Origin: Sphingomonas sp. Root710
GTDB lineage: Bacteria; Pseudomonadota; Alphaproteobacteria; Sphingomonadales; Sphingomonadaceae
NCBI RefSeq assembly: GCF_001429065.1
Contig: NZ_LMIB01000012.1
Location: 566,506 to 630,505, forward strand
DNA length: 64,000 nt
Direction: 5' to 3'
Part shown: positions 34,350 through 42,518 of the stretch, in pieces
Layout: each line of letters starts with the position of its first letter
How positions within the stretch are numbered: position 1 is the first letter of the stretch
The notes under the pieces: model-generated
Database searches by the model: none
What the model saw: the letters and a program-made list of their open reading frames with translations, nothing else
Told to the model about the DNA's origin: nothing
Program-made: the position numbers and the translations under genes

Positions 34350-34550
34350 TCAATAGCGGTTCGACGGCGCGATCAGCCCGACCAGCAGATAAAGGACGAT
34401 CGTCGATCCGACGCCGCACAACGTCAGCAGCACGGTCAGAATGCGGATCAGCATCAGGTCTATGCCGGTATAATCGGCGAGACCGGCACAGACGCCCATG
34501 ATCTTGCCCTCGCTCTTGTTGAGGCGGAAGCTGTTGCTGCGGACGGACAT
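34350..34550 (-). CDS. pspC: PspC domain protein
   Basis: A 66-residue protein consisting of one PspC domain: FRLNKSEGKIMGVCAGLADYTGIDLMLIRIL followed by a membrane helix (GSTIVLYLLVGLIAP). PspC proteins take part in phage-shock/envelope-stress signalling. No pspA is beside it. Confidence 0.9.
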   Translation of the reverse strand: MSVRSNSFRLNKSEGKIMGVCAGLADYTGIDLMLIRILTVLLTLCGVGSTIVLYLLVGLIAPSNRY

Positions 34551-34581
34551 GGCAATTTCCCTTCGCGGAAAATGGGGTGGA

Positions 34582-34749
34582 TCAGAGAAGCGTGGGCCTG
34601 TCGAGCGACGCCGTCGCGGCCTTGCAGAAGCAATTGGCGTTGGCGGGGCCGAGCGCGGCGGTCAGGCAGGCCAGACTGAACAACAGTCCGCCGCCGACCG
34701 CGAGCAGGAAGCGCCTGGCATCGCTCATGCTGGAGTTGGTATCGAACAT
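34582..34749 (-). CDS. Small exported or membrane protein of 55 residues
   Basis: From ATG 34749, with GGGAG 8 bases upstream, the protein has 55 residues: a short polar start, a hydrophobic helix (LLAVGGGLLFSLACLTAALG), a signal-peptidase-like ANA site and a short tail with two cysteines (NCFCKAA). It precedes pspC by 31 bases on the same strand and is probably cotranscribed. No family recognised. Confidence 0.55.
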   Translation of the reverse strand: MFDTNSSMSDARRFLLAVGGGLLFSLACLTAALGPANANCFCKAATASLDRPTLL

Positions 34750-35037
34750 CGTCTTGCTCCCTCTGTGCCGGCTCGCGGCCGATATCGGGTGAAGTGCAGG
34801 AGACGTGCCAATTTCCGTGGAGCGCCGAAATTCTGCCAATTTTCGCTATCAACGTTTTTAGACGAAGAAATTCGCACTATTATTTGGCGCCCTACGCCAA
34901 CAGGTGTTGGCAAATCCGGCCACTGGCAATCGCGCCAAAATGGCGAAATCCGCTGCGACGCCTATCAAGCAATGGTGTATCATCGTCCGACGCGAGCCGC
35001 CGGTTAGCGTGGCCGCGCTTCGGAGTAGGAGCTTGCC

Positions 35038-35664
35038 ATGCATGAAGGAGGTTTTCTCACCGCTCGCAAACCCAATAGAATCGGACTGGGCCTGGTTGTC
35101 GCGGGGCACGCCGCGGTCTTGACCGCGCTCGCGCTGGCCCCGCCCGAGGCGGTCCAGCGAATCGTGTTCGTCGACACCATCGTCAAAAGCATCGAGGATC
35201 AGCCACCGCCGCCGGTCGACAAGCAGCCGCCTGCACCAAAGGCGGAACCGCAGGCCCAGCCGACGACGGTCGAACCACTGATCAAGGCTACCAATCTCGA
35301 TCCCGTGATCATCGCCCCATCCAGACCGATAGACCCTCCGCCGATCCCCACGATCGAGCCGGTGCGCAGCGAACCGGTCACCACCTTGCCGGTCATCGAT
35401 CCGGCCGCGATGGCGCGCTTCCAGCCCGATTATCCGCCCGAGCTGATCCGCGCCGACATCGAAGGCAGCGCAACCGTGCGGGTCCTGATCGGCAGCGATG
35501 GCCGGGTGAAGGCGGTCGAGATGGTGAGCGCCACCCATCCGGGCTTTTTCGAGGCGACCCGGAAACAGGCATTGCGCTTCTGGAGGTTCAAACCCGGCAC
35601 GCGCGATGGCGTCCCTGCCGAAAGCTGGCGGACGATGACGGTGCGCTTCAAGATCCAGAGCTGA
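35038..35664 (+). CDS. tonB: TonB family energy transducer
   Basis: A 208-residue TonB-like protein: N-terminal membrane helix (LGLVVAGHAAVLTALALA), a proline-rich periplasmic spacer (about 52-125, with PPPPVDKQPPAPK), and a C-terminal TonB domain (RFQPDYPPELIRADIEGSATVRVLIGSDGRV, ending LRFWRFKPGTRDG). AGGAG lies upstream of ATG 35038. It would energise TonB-dependent receptors such as the two in this window. No exbB/exbD adjacent. Confidence 0.9.
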   Translation: MHEGGFLTARKPNRIGLGLVVAGHAAVLTALALAPPEAVQRIVFVDTIVKSIEDQPPPPVDKQPPAPKAEPQAQPTTVEPLIKATNLDPVIIAPSRPIDPPPIPTIEPVRSEPVTTLPVIDPAAMARFQPDYPPELIRADIEGSATVRVLIGSDGRVKAVEMVSATHPGFFEATRKQALRFWRFKPGTRDGVPAESWRTMTVRFKIQS

Positions 35665-35673
35665 CCGCCCGCT

Positions 35674-35700
35674 CCCGCCGCGCCGGACTGGCGCGGCGGG
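35674..35700 (+). terminator. GC-rich hairpin after tonB
   Basis: CCCGCCGCGCC (35674-35684) pairs over 11 bp with GGCGCGGCGGG (35690-35700), loop GGACT, 10 bases after the tonB stop. Only CCTTCG follows, so the T run is poor. Confidence 0.55.
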
Positions 35701-35724
35701 CCTTCGCACCCTATTTAGGCGCGC

Positions 35725-36045
35725 ATGGCGATTTTTCCCCGACCTTCGGGCCCGCGCGCGGCCTGGACCGATCTCAAGGCGTTCTGGCGACAGCAGGAGC
35801 GGCACAAGATCCTGTTCGCCTTGCTGTCGATCCTGATGCCGATGCTGATCGTCACCGGCTTCTATGTCGATTCGAAGCCCGACAAACCGCGCGAGACGAT
35901 AACCTATATCAACAGCTGGCCCGCCAGCCGCCCCGACGCCGAGATCGAGAAGCAGAACATCGCCGACCAGAAGATTCTCGACGCGAAGCGTGAGGCGAAG
36001 CGCCGCGAATATCAGAAGCTCGCGGACCAGCTCGGCATTGAATAG
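35725..36045 (+). CDS. Small single-helix membrane protein
   Basis: A 106-residue protein with one membrane helix near residues 31-47 (LFALLSILMPMLIVTGFYV) and a charged C-terminal helix (KILDAKREAKRREYQKLADQ). The last 8 bases overlap the TTG start of ribD. It is conserved in layout rather than in recognisable motifs; function unknown. Confidence 0.7.
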   Translation: MAIFPRPSGPRAAWTDLKAFWRQQERHKILFALLSILMPMLIVTGFYVDSKPDKPRETITYINSWPASRPDAEIEKQNIADQKILDAKREAKRREYQKLADQLGIE

Positions 36046-37012
36046 GCCCGCATCCGACGACCGCCGCTGGATGGCAGCCGCCATCGCGCTCGCGGCCCGC
36101 GTATGCGGGCGCACCGCCCCCAACCCGGCGGTCGGCTGCATCATCGTCCGCGATGGCCATGTGATCGGCCGGGGCTGGACCCAGTCCGGCGGCCGCCCCC
36201 ATGCCGAGGCGCGCGCAATCGAAGCGGCTGGCGATGTCGCCGGCGCGACCCTTTATGTGACGCTCGAACCCTGTGCGCATGTCTCGGCGCGCGGCCCCGC
36301 CTGCGCCGGCCTGATCGCCGCCGCGAAGCCCGCCCGCGTCGTGATTGCGCTGCACGATCCCGATCCGCGCACCGACGGCAAGGGGATCGCACGGCTCGAA
36401 GCTGCCGGCATCGCCGTGACCCAGGGCGTCGGGACCGATGCCGCGCGCGCTTCGATGGCGGGCTTCCTGACCCGCCAGGCAAAGGGACGCCCGCACGTTA
36501 CCCTCAAGCTCGCGATCTCGCTCGATGGCCGGATCGCCTTGCCCGACGGATCGAGCCGCTGGATCACCGGCGATGCCGCCCGTGCCCACGCCCATCTCGA
36601 ACGCGCCCGGCACGAAATGATCCTGGTCGGGCGGGGCACGCTCGACGCCGATGCTCCCCGCCTCGACGTCCGGCTGCCCGGTCTCGAGGACCGCAGCCCG
36701 CGCCGGGCGGTGCTGGGCCACCGCGCCGCGCCCGACGGCTGGACCGCGCTGCGCTCTCCGGCGGATATAGGAGCGCTCGACGCGGTCGACCATCTCTTCG
36801 TCGAGGGCGGCGCGGGCGCAGCCGCCGCCTTCCTTGCCGCCGATCTGGTCGACAGGCTGCTGATCTACACCGCGCCCATCGTCATCGGCGCGGGCAGGCC
36901 GGCGATCGGCGATATCGGCCTGACCGATCTCGCACACTCGCACGGCCGCTGGCGGCGGACCGACACGCGGACGCTTGGCATCGACACCCTCTCCATTTAC
37001 GAGCGGATTTAA
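36038..37012 (+). CDS. ribD: Bifunctional riboflavin deaminase/reductase RibD
   Basis: A 324-residue enzyme carrying out the second and third steps of riboflavin synthesis. The deaminase part (about 1-140) has the zinc motifs HAEARA (His55, Glu57) and PCAH...PAC (Cys79, Cys89); the reductase part follows (VTLKLAISLDGRIALPDGSSRWITG, ILVGRGTLDADAP, LFVEGGAGAAAAFL). TTG 36038 is chosen because the first helix DDRRWMAAAIALA is needed; ATG 36071 would cut into it. It ends with TAATG overlap into ribE. Confidence 0.92.
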   Translation: MNRPASDDRRWMAAAIALAARVCGRTAPNPAVGCIIVRDGHVIGRGWTQSGGRPHAEARAIEAAGDVAGATLYVTLEPCAHVSARGPACAGLIAAAKPARVVIALHDPDPRTDGKGIARLEAAGIAVTQGVGTDAARASMAGFLTRQAKGRPHVTLKLAISLDGRIALPDGSSRWITGDAARAHAHLERARHEMILVGRGTLDADAPRLDVRLPGLEDRSPRRAVLGHRAAPDGWTALRSPADIGALDAVDHLFVEGGAGAAAAFLAADLVDRLLIYTAPIVIGAGRPAIGDIGLTDLAHSHGRWRRTDTRTLGIDTLSIYERI

Positions 37013-37629
37013 TGTTCACCGGAATCATCACCGACATTGGCACGATCACCACGGTCGAGACGCGCGGCGACCTCCATGTGCGTATCGCCTGCGGCTATGA
37101 TACCGGGACGATCGACATCGGCGCGTCGATCGCCTGTTCAGGCGCGTGCATGACCGTGGTCGAGCTGGGCCCCGACTGGTTTGCGGTCGACATCAGCCAT
37201 GAGAGCGTCTCGCGCACCGCGTCCGATCGCTGGAAGGTCGGGGCGAAGCTCAACCTCGAACGCTCGCTGAAGGTCGGCGACGAACTGGGCGGGCACATCG
37301 TCACCGGCCATGTCGATGGCGTCGGCACGATCGCGTCGATCGCCGAGGAAGGCGATTCGCACCGGTTCGAAATCCACGCCCCCGCCACGATCGCCCCCTA
37401 TCTCGCTGCTAAGGGCTCGATCGCCGTCGACGGCATTTCGCTGACGGTCAACAGCGTCACCGATCAGCCCGACGGCAGCACCGTCTTCGGCCTGAACATC
37501 ATCCCCCATACCAGCGCGGTGACGACGCTGGGTGATCGCGGCGTCGGCGACAGCGTAAATCTGGAGATCGACGTGCTGGCGCGCTATCTGGGCCGAATGG
37601 AGCAGTTACGCGCTCTCAAAATGGAATAA
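37012..37629 (+). CDS. ribE: Riboflavin synthase alpha subunit
   Basis: A 205-residue riboflavin synthase with two lumazine-binding repeats: MFTGIITDIGTI at the start, and HIVTGHVDGVGTIASI in the second repeat, with GISLTVNSVTD. It dismutates two lumazines into riboflavin. Coupled to ribD by a one-base stop/start overlap. Confidence 0.94.
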   Translation: MFTGIITDIGTITTVETRGDLHVRIACGYDTGTIDIGASIACSGACMTVVELGPDWFAVDISHESVSRTASDRWKVGAKLNLERSLKVGDELGGHIVTGHVDGVGTIASIAEEGDSHRFEIHAPATIAPYLAAKGSIAVDGISLTVNSVTDQPDGSTVFGLNIIPHTSAVTTLGDRGVGDSVNLEIDVLARYLGRMEQLRALKME

Positions 37630-37630
37630 A

Positions 37631-37676
37631 TCACATTCCAATGTGAATTTCCTTGGAGACTCATGTTCCGCTGTGA
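37631..37676. promoter_or_regulatory. Palindrome and half-repeat upstream of HTH-RibB
   Basis: TCACATTCCAATGTGA (37631-37646) is a 16-bp inverted repeat with seven-base arms. Its half ATTCCAATGTGA recurs imperfectly as GTTCCGCTGTGA at 37665-37676, 30 bases downstream. Both lie between ribE and ribB and are candidate binding sites for the HTH domain of RibB. Confidence 0.5.
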
Positions 37677-37688
37677 TAGCCGTTCCAC

Positions 37689-38972
37689 ATGAGCATCGAT
37701 CTTGTCACCCGCATTCGTGATGCCGTCGCCGAGCGCGGCATCTCCCGTTCCGGTCTCGCCCGCGCGGCCGGTCTCCACCCGAACTCGCTGCGGTCGCTCG
37801 ACGAGGACGACTGGAACCCGACCGCCGACACGCTGAAGAAACTCGAGCGCTACCTGTCCTATTCGGGCCTTTCGCCGATCGAGGAGATCATCGACGAGGC
37901 GCGCAACGGCCGCATGTTCATCCTGGTCGACGACGAGGATCGCGAGAATGAGGGCGACCTCATCATCCCCGCGCAGATGGCGACCCCCGATGCGATCAAC
38001 TTCATGGCCAAATATGGCCGCGGCCTGATCTGCCTGTCGCTCACCAAGGAGCGGGTCGACCAGCTCGGGCTGCCGCTGATGAGCCGCAACAACGGCACGC
38101 GGCACGAAACCGCCTTCACCGTCTCGATCGAGGCGCGCGACGGCGTCACCACCGGCATTTCCGCGGCCGACCGCGCCCGCACCGTCGCGGTGGCGATCGA
38201 CACGTCGAAGGGGCCCGAGCATATCGTGACCCCGGGCCATGTCTTCCCGCTGGTCGCCAAGCCGGGCGGCGTGCTGATCCGCGCCGGGCACACCGAGGCG
38301 GCGGTCGACGTATCGCGCCTCGCGGGCCTCAACCCGTCGGGGGTGATCTGCGAGATCATGAACGACGACGGCACGATGGCGCGGATGGACACGCTGGTCG
38401 AGTTCGCCCGCACCCACAAGCTCAAGATCGGCACGATCCGCGACCTGATCGCCTATCGCCGCAAGAACGACCATCTCGTCGAGAGGCGGGCCGAGGCGCG
38501 CTTCACCAGCCGCTGGGGCGGCGAGTGGAAGTTGATGACCTTCTACAACAAGGCCACCGGCACCGAGCAGACCGCGCTGGTCAAAGGCCATATCGATCCC
38601 GACAAGCCGACGCTGGTCCGCATGCACCTGCTGTCGCCCTTCACCGACGTCTATGGCGAGCGCGGCCCGCGCGGCGACATGATCCAGCGTTCGATGGAGA
38701 TCATCGCCGAGGAGGGGTCGGGCGTCCTGGTCATCCTCAACCGGCCGGTCGAAGGCTGGATGAGCCGCGCTGTCGCGGCACACGAAAAGGAAGACGATTC
38801 GGCGATGGACGAGTTGCGCGACTATGGTGTCGGCGCGCAGATCCTGACCGAACTCGGCGTGCACGACATGGTGCTGCTCACCAACTCACACCACACGCTG
38901 ATCGCGCTGGACGGCTATGGCCTGTCGATCGTAGGGGAGCGCCCCATCCCCATCGAAGAAGAGAAAGCCTGA
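37689..38972 (+). CDS. ribB: 3,4-dihydroxy-2-butanone-4-phosphate synthase with N-terminal HTH and degenerate RibA domain
   Basis: A 427-residue three-part protein. Residues 1-55 form an XRE-like helix-turn-helix ([20 protein letters not shown]). Residues 60-265 are RibB, with the acidic loop [28 protein letters not shown] and [11 protein letters not shown], making the four-carbon unit of riboflavin. Residues 270-420 resemble GTP cyclohydrolase II, but the zinc-cysteine motif is replaced ([17 protein letters not shown]) and the domain has no cysteine, so it cannot bind the catalytic zinc. The HTH and a nearby palindrome suggest a DNA-binding, perhaps autoregulatory, role. Confidence 0.9.
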   Translation: MSIDLVTRIRDAVAERGISRSGLARAAGLHPNSLRSLDEDDWNPTADTLKKLERYLSYSGLSPIEEIIDEARNGRMFILVDDEDRENEGDLIIPAQMATPDAINFMAKYGRGLICLSLTKERVDQLGLPLMSRNNGTRHETAFTVSIEARDGVTTGISAADRARTVAVAIDTSKGPEHIVTPGHVFPLVAKPGGVLIRAGHTEAAVDVSRLAGLNPSGVICEIMNDDGTMARMDTLVEFARTHKLKIGTIRDLIAYRRKNDHLVERRAEARFTSRWGGEWKLMTFYNKATGTEQTALVKGHIDPDKPTLVRMHLLSPFTDVYGERGPRGDMIQRSMEIIAEEGSGVLVILNRPVEGWMSRAVAAHEKEDDSAMDELRDYGVGAQILTELGVHDMVLLTNSHHTLIALDGYGLSIVGERPIPIEEEKA

Positions 38973-38974
38973 TC

Positions 38975-39394
38975 ATGGCCAAGCTGCTCATCGTAGAGGC
39001 GCGCTTCTACGATCATCTCAACGACATGCTGCTCGATGGCGCGCGCACCGCGATCGAGGAAGCGGGCCACAAGCATGAGACGGTCACCGTCCCCGGCGCG
39101 CTCGAAGTCCCCGGCGCGATTGCGATGGCTGCGGAAAGCGGCCGCTATGACGGCTTCGTCGCGCTCGGCGTGATCATCCGTGGTGAGACCTATCATTTCG
39201 AAGTGGTCTCGAACGAGAGCGCGCGCGGGCTGATGGCGCTATCGATGGACAGTCTCGCGATCGGCAACGGCATCCTCACCGTCGAAAACGAGGCGCAGGC
39301 GCTGGCCCGCGCCAAGCGCAGCGAAAAGGACAAGGGCGGCGAGGCTGCCAAGGCGGCGATCCGGATGATGGAACTGCGCGAACAGTTCGGCTGA
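38975..39394 (+). CDS. ribH: 6,7-dimethyl-8-ribityllumazine synthase
   Basis: A 139-residue lumazine synthase condensing the pyrimidine and butanone phosphate: [42 protein letters not shown] and [11 protein letters not shown] with typical active-site residues. ATG 38975 lies 2 bases after the ribB stop. It ends the rib cluster and is followed by a terminator. Confidence 0.95.
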   Translation: MAKLLIVEARFYDHLNDMLLDGARTAIEEAGHKHETVTVPGALEVPGAIAMAAESGRYDGFVALGVIIRGETYHFEVVSNESARGLMALSMDSLAIGNGILTVENEAQALARAKRSEKDKGGEAAKAAIRMMELREQFG

Positions 39395-39403
39395 CGGGCC
39401 TGT

Positions 39404-39432
39404 GCCCTCTTCCGCATCGGGAAGAGGGCTTT
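39404..39432. terminator. Bidirectional terminator between ribH and an Old Yellow Enzyme gene
   Basis: GCCCTCTTCC (39404-39413) pairs perfectly with GGAAGAGGGC (39420-39429) around a 6-base loop, followed by TTT. It lies between convergent genes. Confidence 0.7.
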
Positions 39433-39437
39433 GCCGT

Positions 39438-40511
39438 TCACGCTACCGCCGGATAATCCACATAGCCCTCGGGCCCCTGGCTGTAATAGGTCGCCGGGTT
39501 GCCCTTCGCCAGCGCGAGGTCCTGCTCGAAGCGCCTGGGCAGGTCTGGATTGGCGATGAACGGCCGGCCAAAGCTGATCGCGTCGGCTAGCCCCGCATCC
39601 AGCACCGCCTGTCCGCCCGCGCGGTCGAAATTCGAATTGAGGATGAAGGCCCCCTTGAACGCCGCGCGCATCGCCGGCGCGATCGGCGGCTGCGCGTTGG
39701 GGATGGAGGGATTCTCGCCCTGCGGCTCGCGCACCTCCAGAAAGGCGATGCCGATATCCGACAGCAGCGCCGCAGCGGCGGTGAACAACGGCGCGGGGTT
39801 GCTGTCGTCGGTCCCCTGGACGAGGCCGCTGGGCGACAGCCGGACGCCGGTGCGATCCGCACCGACCGCCTCTACCACGGTCCGCGTGACTTCGCCGAGC
39901 AGGCGGAGGCGGTTTTCGATCGATCCGCCATAGGCGTCCGTGCGCTTGTTGACGCCGTCGCGCAGAAACTGGTCGATCAGATAGCCGTTGGCGGCGTGGA
40001 TCTGCACTCCGTCGAACCCAGCCGCGATCGCGTTGCGCGCAGCCTGCGCGAAATCGGCCAGCAAAGCAGGGATCTCATCGATCTCCAGCGGCCGCGGTTC
40101 GACATAGGGCTGATTACCCTCATAGGTGTGCGCATGGTCGGGCGCGGTGATCGCCGAAGAGGACACCGGCTGGCCGCCGCCGACCGACGGATGGACCAGA
40201 CGGCCCATATGCCACAGCTGCGCCACGATCCTGCCGCCCGCCGCATGGACGGCGTCGGTCACCGGACCCCAGGCCGTGACCTGTTCGTCATTCCACAGGC
40301 CAGGCGCAAAGGGCCAGCCGAGGCCGAGGCGGCTGATCCCGGTCGCCTCGCTGATGATCAGCCCTGCCGAGGCGCGCTGGGCATAATATTCGGCCATCAC
40401 CGGGGTAGGCACCGCCTCGCGGGTCGCGCGGGCGCGCGTGAGCGGCGCCATGATGATCCGGTTGCGCGCCTCAATCGCGCCAAGGGAAATGGGATCGAAA
40501 AGAGAGGGCAT
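39438..40511 (-). CDS. Old Yellow Enzyme family alkene reductase (NemA-like)
   Basis: A 357-residue FMN-dependent ene-reductase. Family motifs: FDPISLGAIEARNRIIMAPLTRARA, ATGISRLG, AQLWHMGRLVHP, AGFDGVQIHAANGYLIDQFL, YGGSIENRLR and DAISFGRPFIANPDLP. It reduces activated double bonds or nitro compounds with NAD(P)H. Monocistronic, convergent with ribH and divergent from the EamA gene. The physiological substrate is unknown. Confidence 0.93.
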   Translation of the reverse strand: MPSLFDPISLGAIEARNRIIMAPLTRARATREAVPTPVMAEYYAQRASAGLIISEATGISRLGLGWPFAPGLWNDEQVTAWGPVTDAVHAAGGRIVAQLWHMGRLVHPSVGGGQPVSSSAITAPDHAHTYEGNQPYVEPRPLEIDEIPALLADFAQAARNAIAAGFDGVQIHAANGYLIDQFLRDGVNKRTDAYGGSIENRLRLLGEVTRTVVEAVGADRTGVRLSPSGLVQGTDDSNPAPLFTAAAALLSDIGIAFLEVREPQGENPSIPNAQPPIAPAMRAAFKGAFILNSNFDRAGGQAVLDAGLADAISFGRPFIANPDLPRRFEQDLALAKGNPATYYSQGPEGYVDYPAVA

Positions 40512-40566
40512 GTTTCGCCTTTCGCACTTGCTTCAGTGGCCAAGAGGTAGGACGGACATCGGCAAC

Positions 40567-41496
40567 ATGCATCCTGACGACGAAACAAGATTTGCTGCCC
40601 CCCGTGAAAGCGCTTCTGTGCGCGGCTATGCGGCGATGGTCGGCGGCAATATCGCGCTCGCCTTCGGCCCCTGGATGGTGCGCCTGACCGACGTGTCGCC
40701 GCTCGCTTCGGGGTTTTGGCGGCTGGCACTCGCGGTGCCCTTCCTCCTGCTGCTGGCGCGGTTGGCGCGCCAGCCCATTCCCCGGCTGTCTCCGTCGATG
40801 CTGGGCGTGGTCGCGATCGGCGGGCTGTGCTTCGCGGCCGATCTGGGCGCCTGGCATATGGGCATCCTGCACACCAAGCTCGCCAATGCGACGCTGTTCG
40901 GCAATTTCGCCAGTTTCCTGCTGCCCGTCATCGCGCTCATCAGCGCACGGCGGCGGCCCGAACTCGCACAGGCGACTGCGTTGCTGCTCGCGATGGCCGG
41001 CACGATGCTGTTGCTCGGCCGCTCCTATGACGTCGACCGCCGCTATCTTACCGGCGACTTGCTCTGCATCCTCGCGGGCGTCCTCTACACCGGTTATCTG
41101 CTGGCGATGGGCCGCGCCCGCGGCCTGCTTCAGCCCATCCCGCTGCTGCTCATTTCCACGATCGCAGGCCTCGCTCCGCTGCTGTTCTTCGCATGGATCG
41201 CCGGCGGGAAGATTCTGCCGGATGCGTGGGGGCCACTGATCCTGCTGGCGTTGGGCAGCCAGGTCATCGGCCAGGGCCTGATGGTCTATGCGATCGGCCA
41301 CCTGCCGCCGCTGGTGATCGGCCTCGGTCTGCTGATCCAGCCCTTCATCAGCGCCCTGATCGGCTCGTTGCGCTATGGCGAGCGGCTGGGATTGCTCGAC
41401 ATCCTCGGCGGACTTGCGATCTGCGCCGCGCTCGTCCTGGTCCGCAGCGGCAAGTCTGGCGCGCCCGAACGGGTGGCGGTAGAAGCAACGCCATGA
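40567..41496 (+). CDS. EamA/DMT-family transporter
   Basis: A 309-residue ten-helix membrane protein made of two EamA repeats, for example MVGGNIALAFGPWMVRLTDVSP and GVLYTGYLLAMGRARGL. ATG 40567 begins MHPDDETRF; the frame runs further up without support. Such proteins export metabolites or amino acids; the substrate is unknown. The stop overlaps the COQ9 start (ATGA). Confidence 0.88.
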   Translation: MHPDDETRFAAPRESASVRGYAAMVGGNIALAFGPWMVRLTDVSPLASGFWRLALAVPFLLLLARLARQPIPRLSPSMLGVVAIGGLCFAADLGAWHMGILHTKLANATLFGNFASFLLPVIALISARRRPELAQATALLLAMAGTMLLLGRSYDVDRRYLTGDLLCILAGVLYTGYLLAMGRARGLLQPIPLLLISTIAGLAPLLFFAWIAGGKILPDAWGPLILLALGSQVIGQGLMVYAIGHLPPLVIGLGLLIQPFISALIGSLRYGERLGLLDILGGLAICAALVLVRSGKSGAPERVAVEATP

Positions 41497-42170
41497 CCGC
41501 GCCCGACACCATCCCCGCCACCGAGATGACCCTCGACGAACTTCGCGTCGCTCTCGCGGAACGCATCGCGGGACATGCGGTGTTCGACGGCTGGACCGAA
41601 ACCGCATTGGCGGGCGCCGCCGCTGAACTTGGCATCCCCGCCGATCGCGCCGCGCTCTGCTTTCCCGGTGGAGCCATCGAGATGATCGACGCATGGTTCG
41701 CCGTCATCGACGCGCACATGGCCGCGAAGCTCGATGCGGCGGGCGCATCCGGCTGGAAGATCCGCGACCGCATCCGCGGTGCGGTGCTCGCCCGGCTCGA
41801 CGAGGCCTCGGCGCATCCCGACGCGCTGCGCCGCGCGCTCGCGATCCTCGCCCGGCCAGCCAATATGGCGCGCGCCGCCCGGCTGTGCTGGCGCGCCGCC
41901 GACGCGATGTGGCGTGCGGCCGGCGACAGCAGCGTCGATGCCGCCTGGTACACCAAACGCGCAACCCTCGCCGCCGTCTATTCGGCGACGCTGATGGCCT
42001 GGATGGACGATGACAGCGAAGGCTTCGCGGACACCCGGGCCTTCCTCGACCGACGTATCGACGATGTGATGAAGGTCGAGAAACTCAAGGCCCGGCTCAA
42101 GCCCGATCCCGATCGCCATTTCAGCCCCGCCCGCGTTCTCGGGCGGCTGCGCTACCGGCTAGAGGGATAG
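41493..42170 (+). CDS. COQ9 family ubiquinone biosynthesis protein
   Basis: A 225-residue TetR-fold lipid-binding protein of the COQ9 family: an N-terminal helix-turn-helix-like part (ERIAGHAVFDGWTETALAGAAAELGI) and the C-terminal COQ9 domain (MWRAAGDSSVDAAWYTKRATLAAVYSATL, ending DDVMKVEKLKARLKP). COQ9 presents the quinone precursor to Coq7 in mitochondria; coq7 is at 30667 here, not adjacent. Confidence 0.9.
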   Translation: MTAPDTIPATEMTLDELRVALAERIAGHAVFDGWTETALAGAAAELGIPADRAALCFPGGAIEMIDAWFAVIDAHMAAKLDAAGASGWKIRDRIRGAVLARLDEASAHPDALRRALAILARPANMARAARLCWRAADAMWRAAGDSSVDAAWYTKRATLAAVYSATLMAWMDDDSEGFADTRAFLDRRIDDVMKVEKLKARLKPDPDRHFSPARVLGRLRYRLEG

Positions 42171-42219
42171 GGCGCGATCCACTGCGGACGCGAGTTTTGA
42201 CTCGCCTTTCGCCATCGTT

Positions 42220-42232
42220 ATTGATAATCAAT
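42220..42232. promoter_or_regulatory. Candidate Fur box before feoA
   Basis: ATTGATAATCAAT is a 6-1-6 inverted repeat ending 6 bases before the feoA ATG. It resembles the core of Fur boxes and precedes an iron(II) uptake operon, so iron repression is likely. Confidence 0.5.
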
Positions 42233-42238
42233 CGCATC

Positions 42239-42505
42239 ATGACGACCGATGCCAACACGATCACGCTCGACAAGCTGCCGATGAAAAGCGGTGGCGACAT
42301 CGTCCGCGTCGATTGGGCGATCCTCAGCGAAAAGGATGCGCGCCGCTTGCGCGAGCTTGGCGTCGACGAGGGCGTGCCGGTCGAAAAGCTGCACAAGGGC
42401 CCCTTCGGAATCGACCCGATCGCCTGCCGCATCGGACGCATGACCGTTGCGCTGCGCACCGCCCAGGCCGCCGCGATTGCCGTGGGACTTCACCGCGCCA
42501 AATGA
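42239..42505 (+). CDS. feoA: Ferrous iron transport protein FeoA
   Basis: An 88-residue SH3-like FeoA domain from ATG 42239: LRELGVDEGVPVEKLHKGPFGIDPIACRIGRMTVALRTAQAAAI is the typical core. The alternative ATG 42197 would place the iron-box palindrome inside the gene. It assists FeoB, encoded 13 bases downstream. Confidence 0.9.
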   Translation: MTTDANTITLDKLPMKSGGDIVRVDWAILSEKDARRLRELGVDEGVPVEKLHKGPFGIDPIACRIGRMTVALRTAQAAAIAVGLHRAK

Positions 42506-42518
42506 TCCATCCCCGCCG

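Noticed and set aside
35665-37690. FMN riboswitch upstream of the rib genes
   Set aside because: No conserved RFN-element sequence blocks were seen before ribD or ribB.
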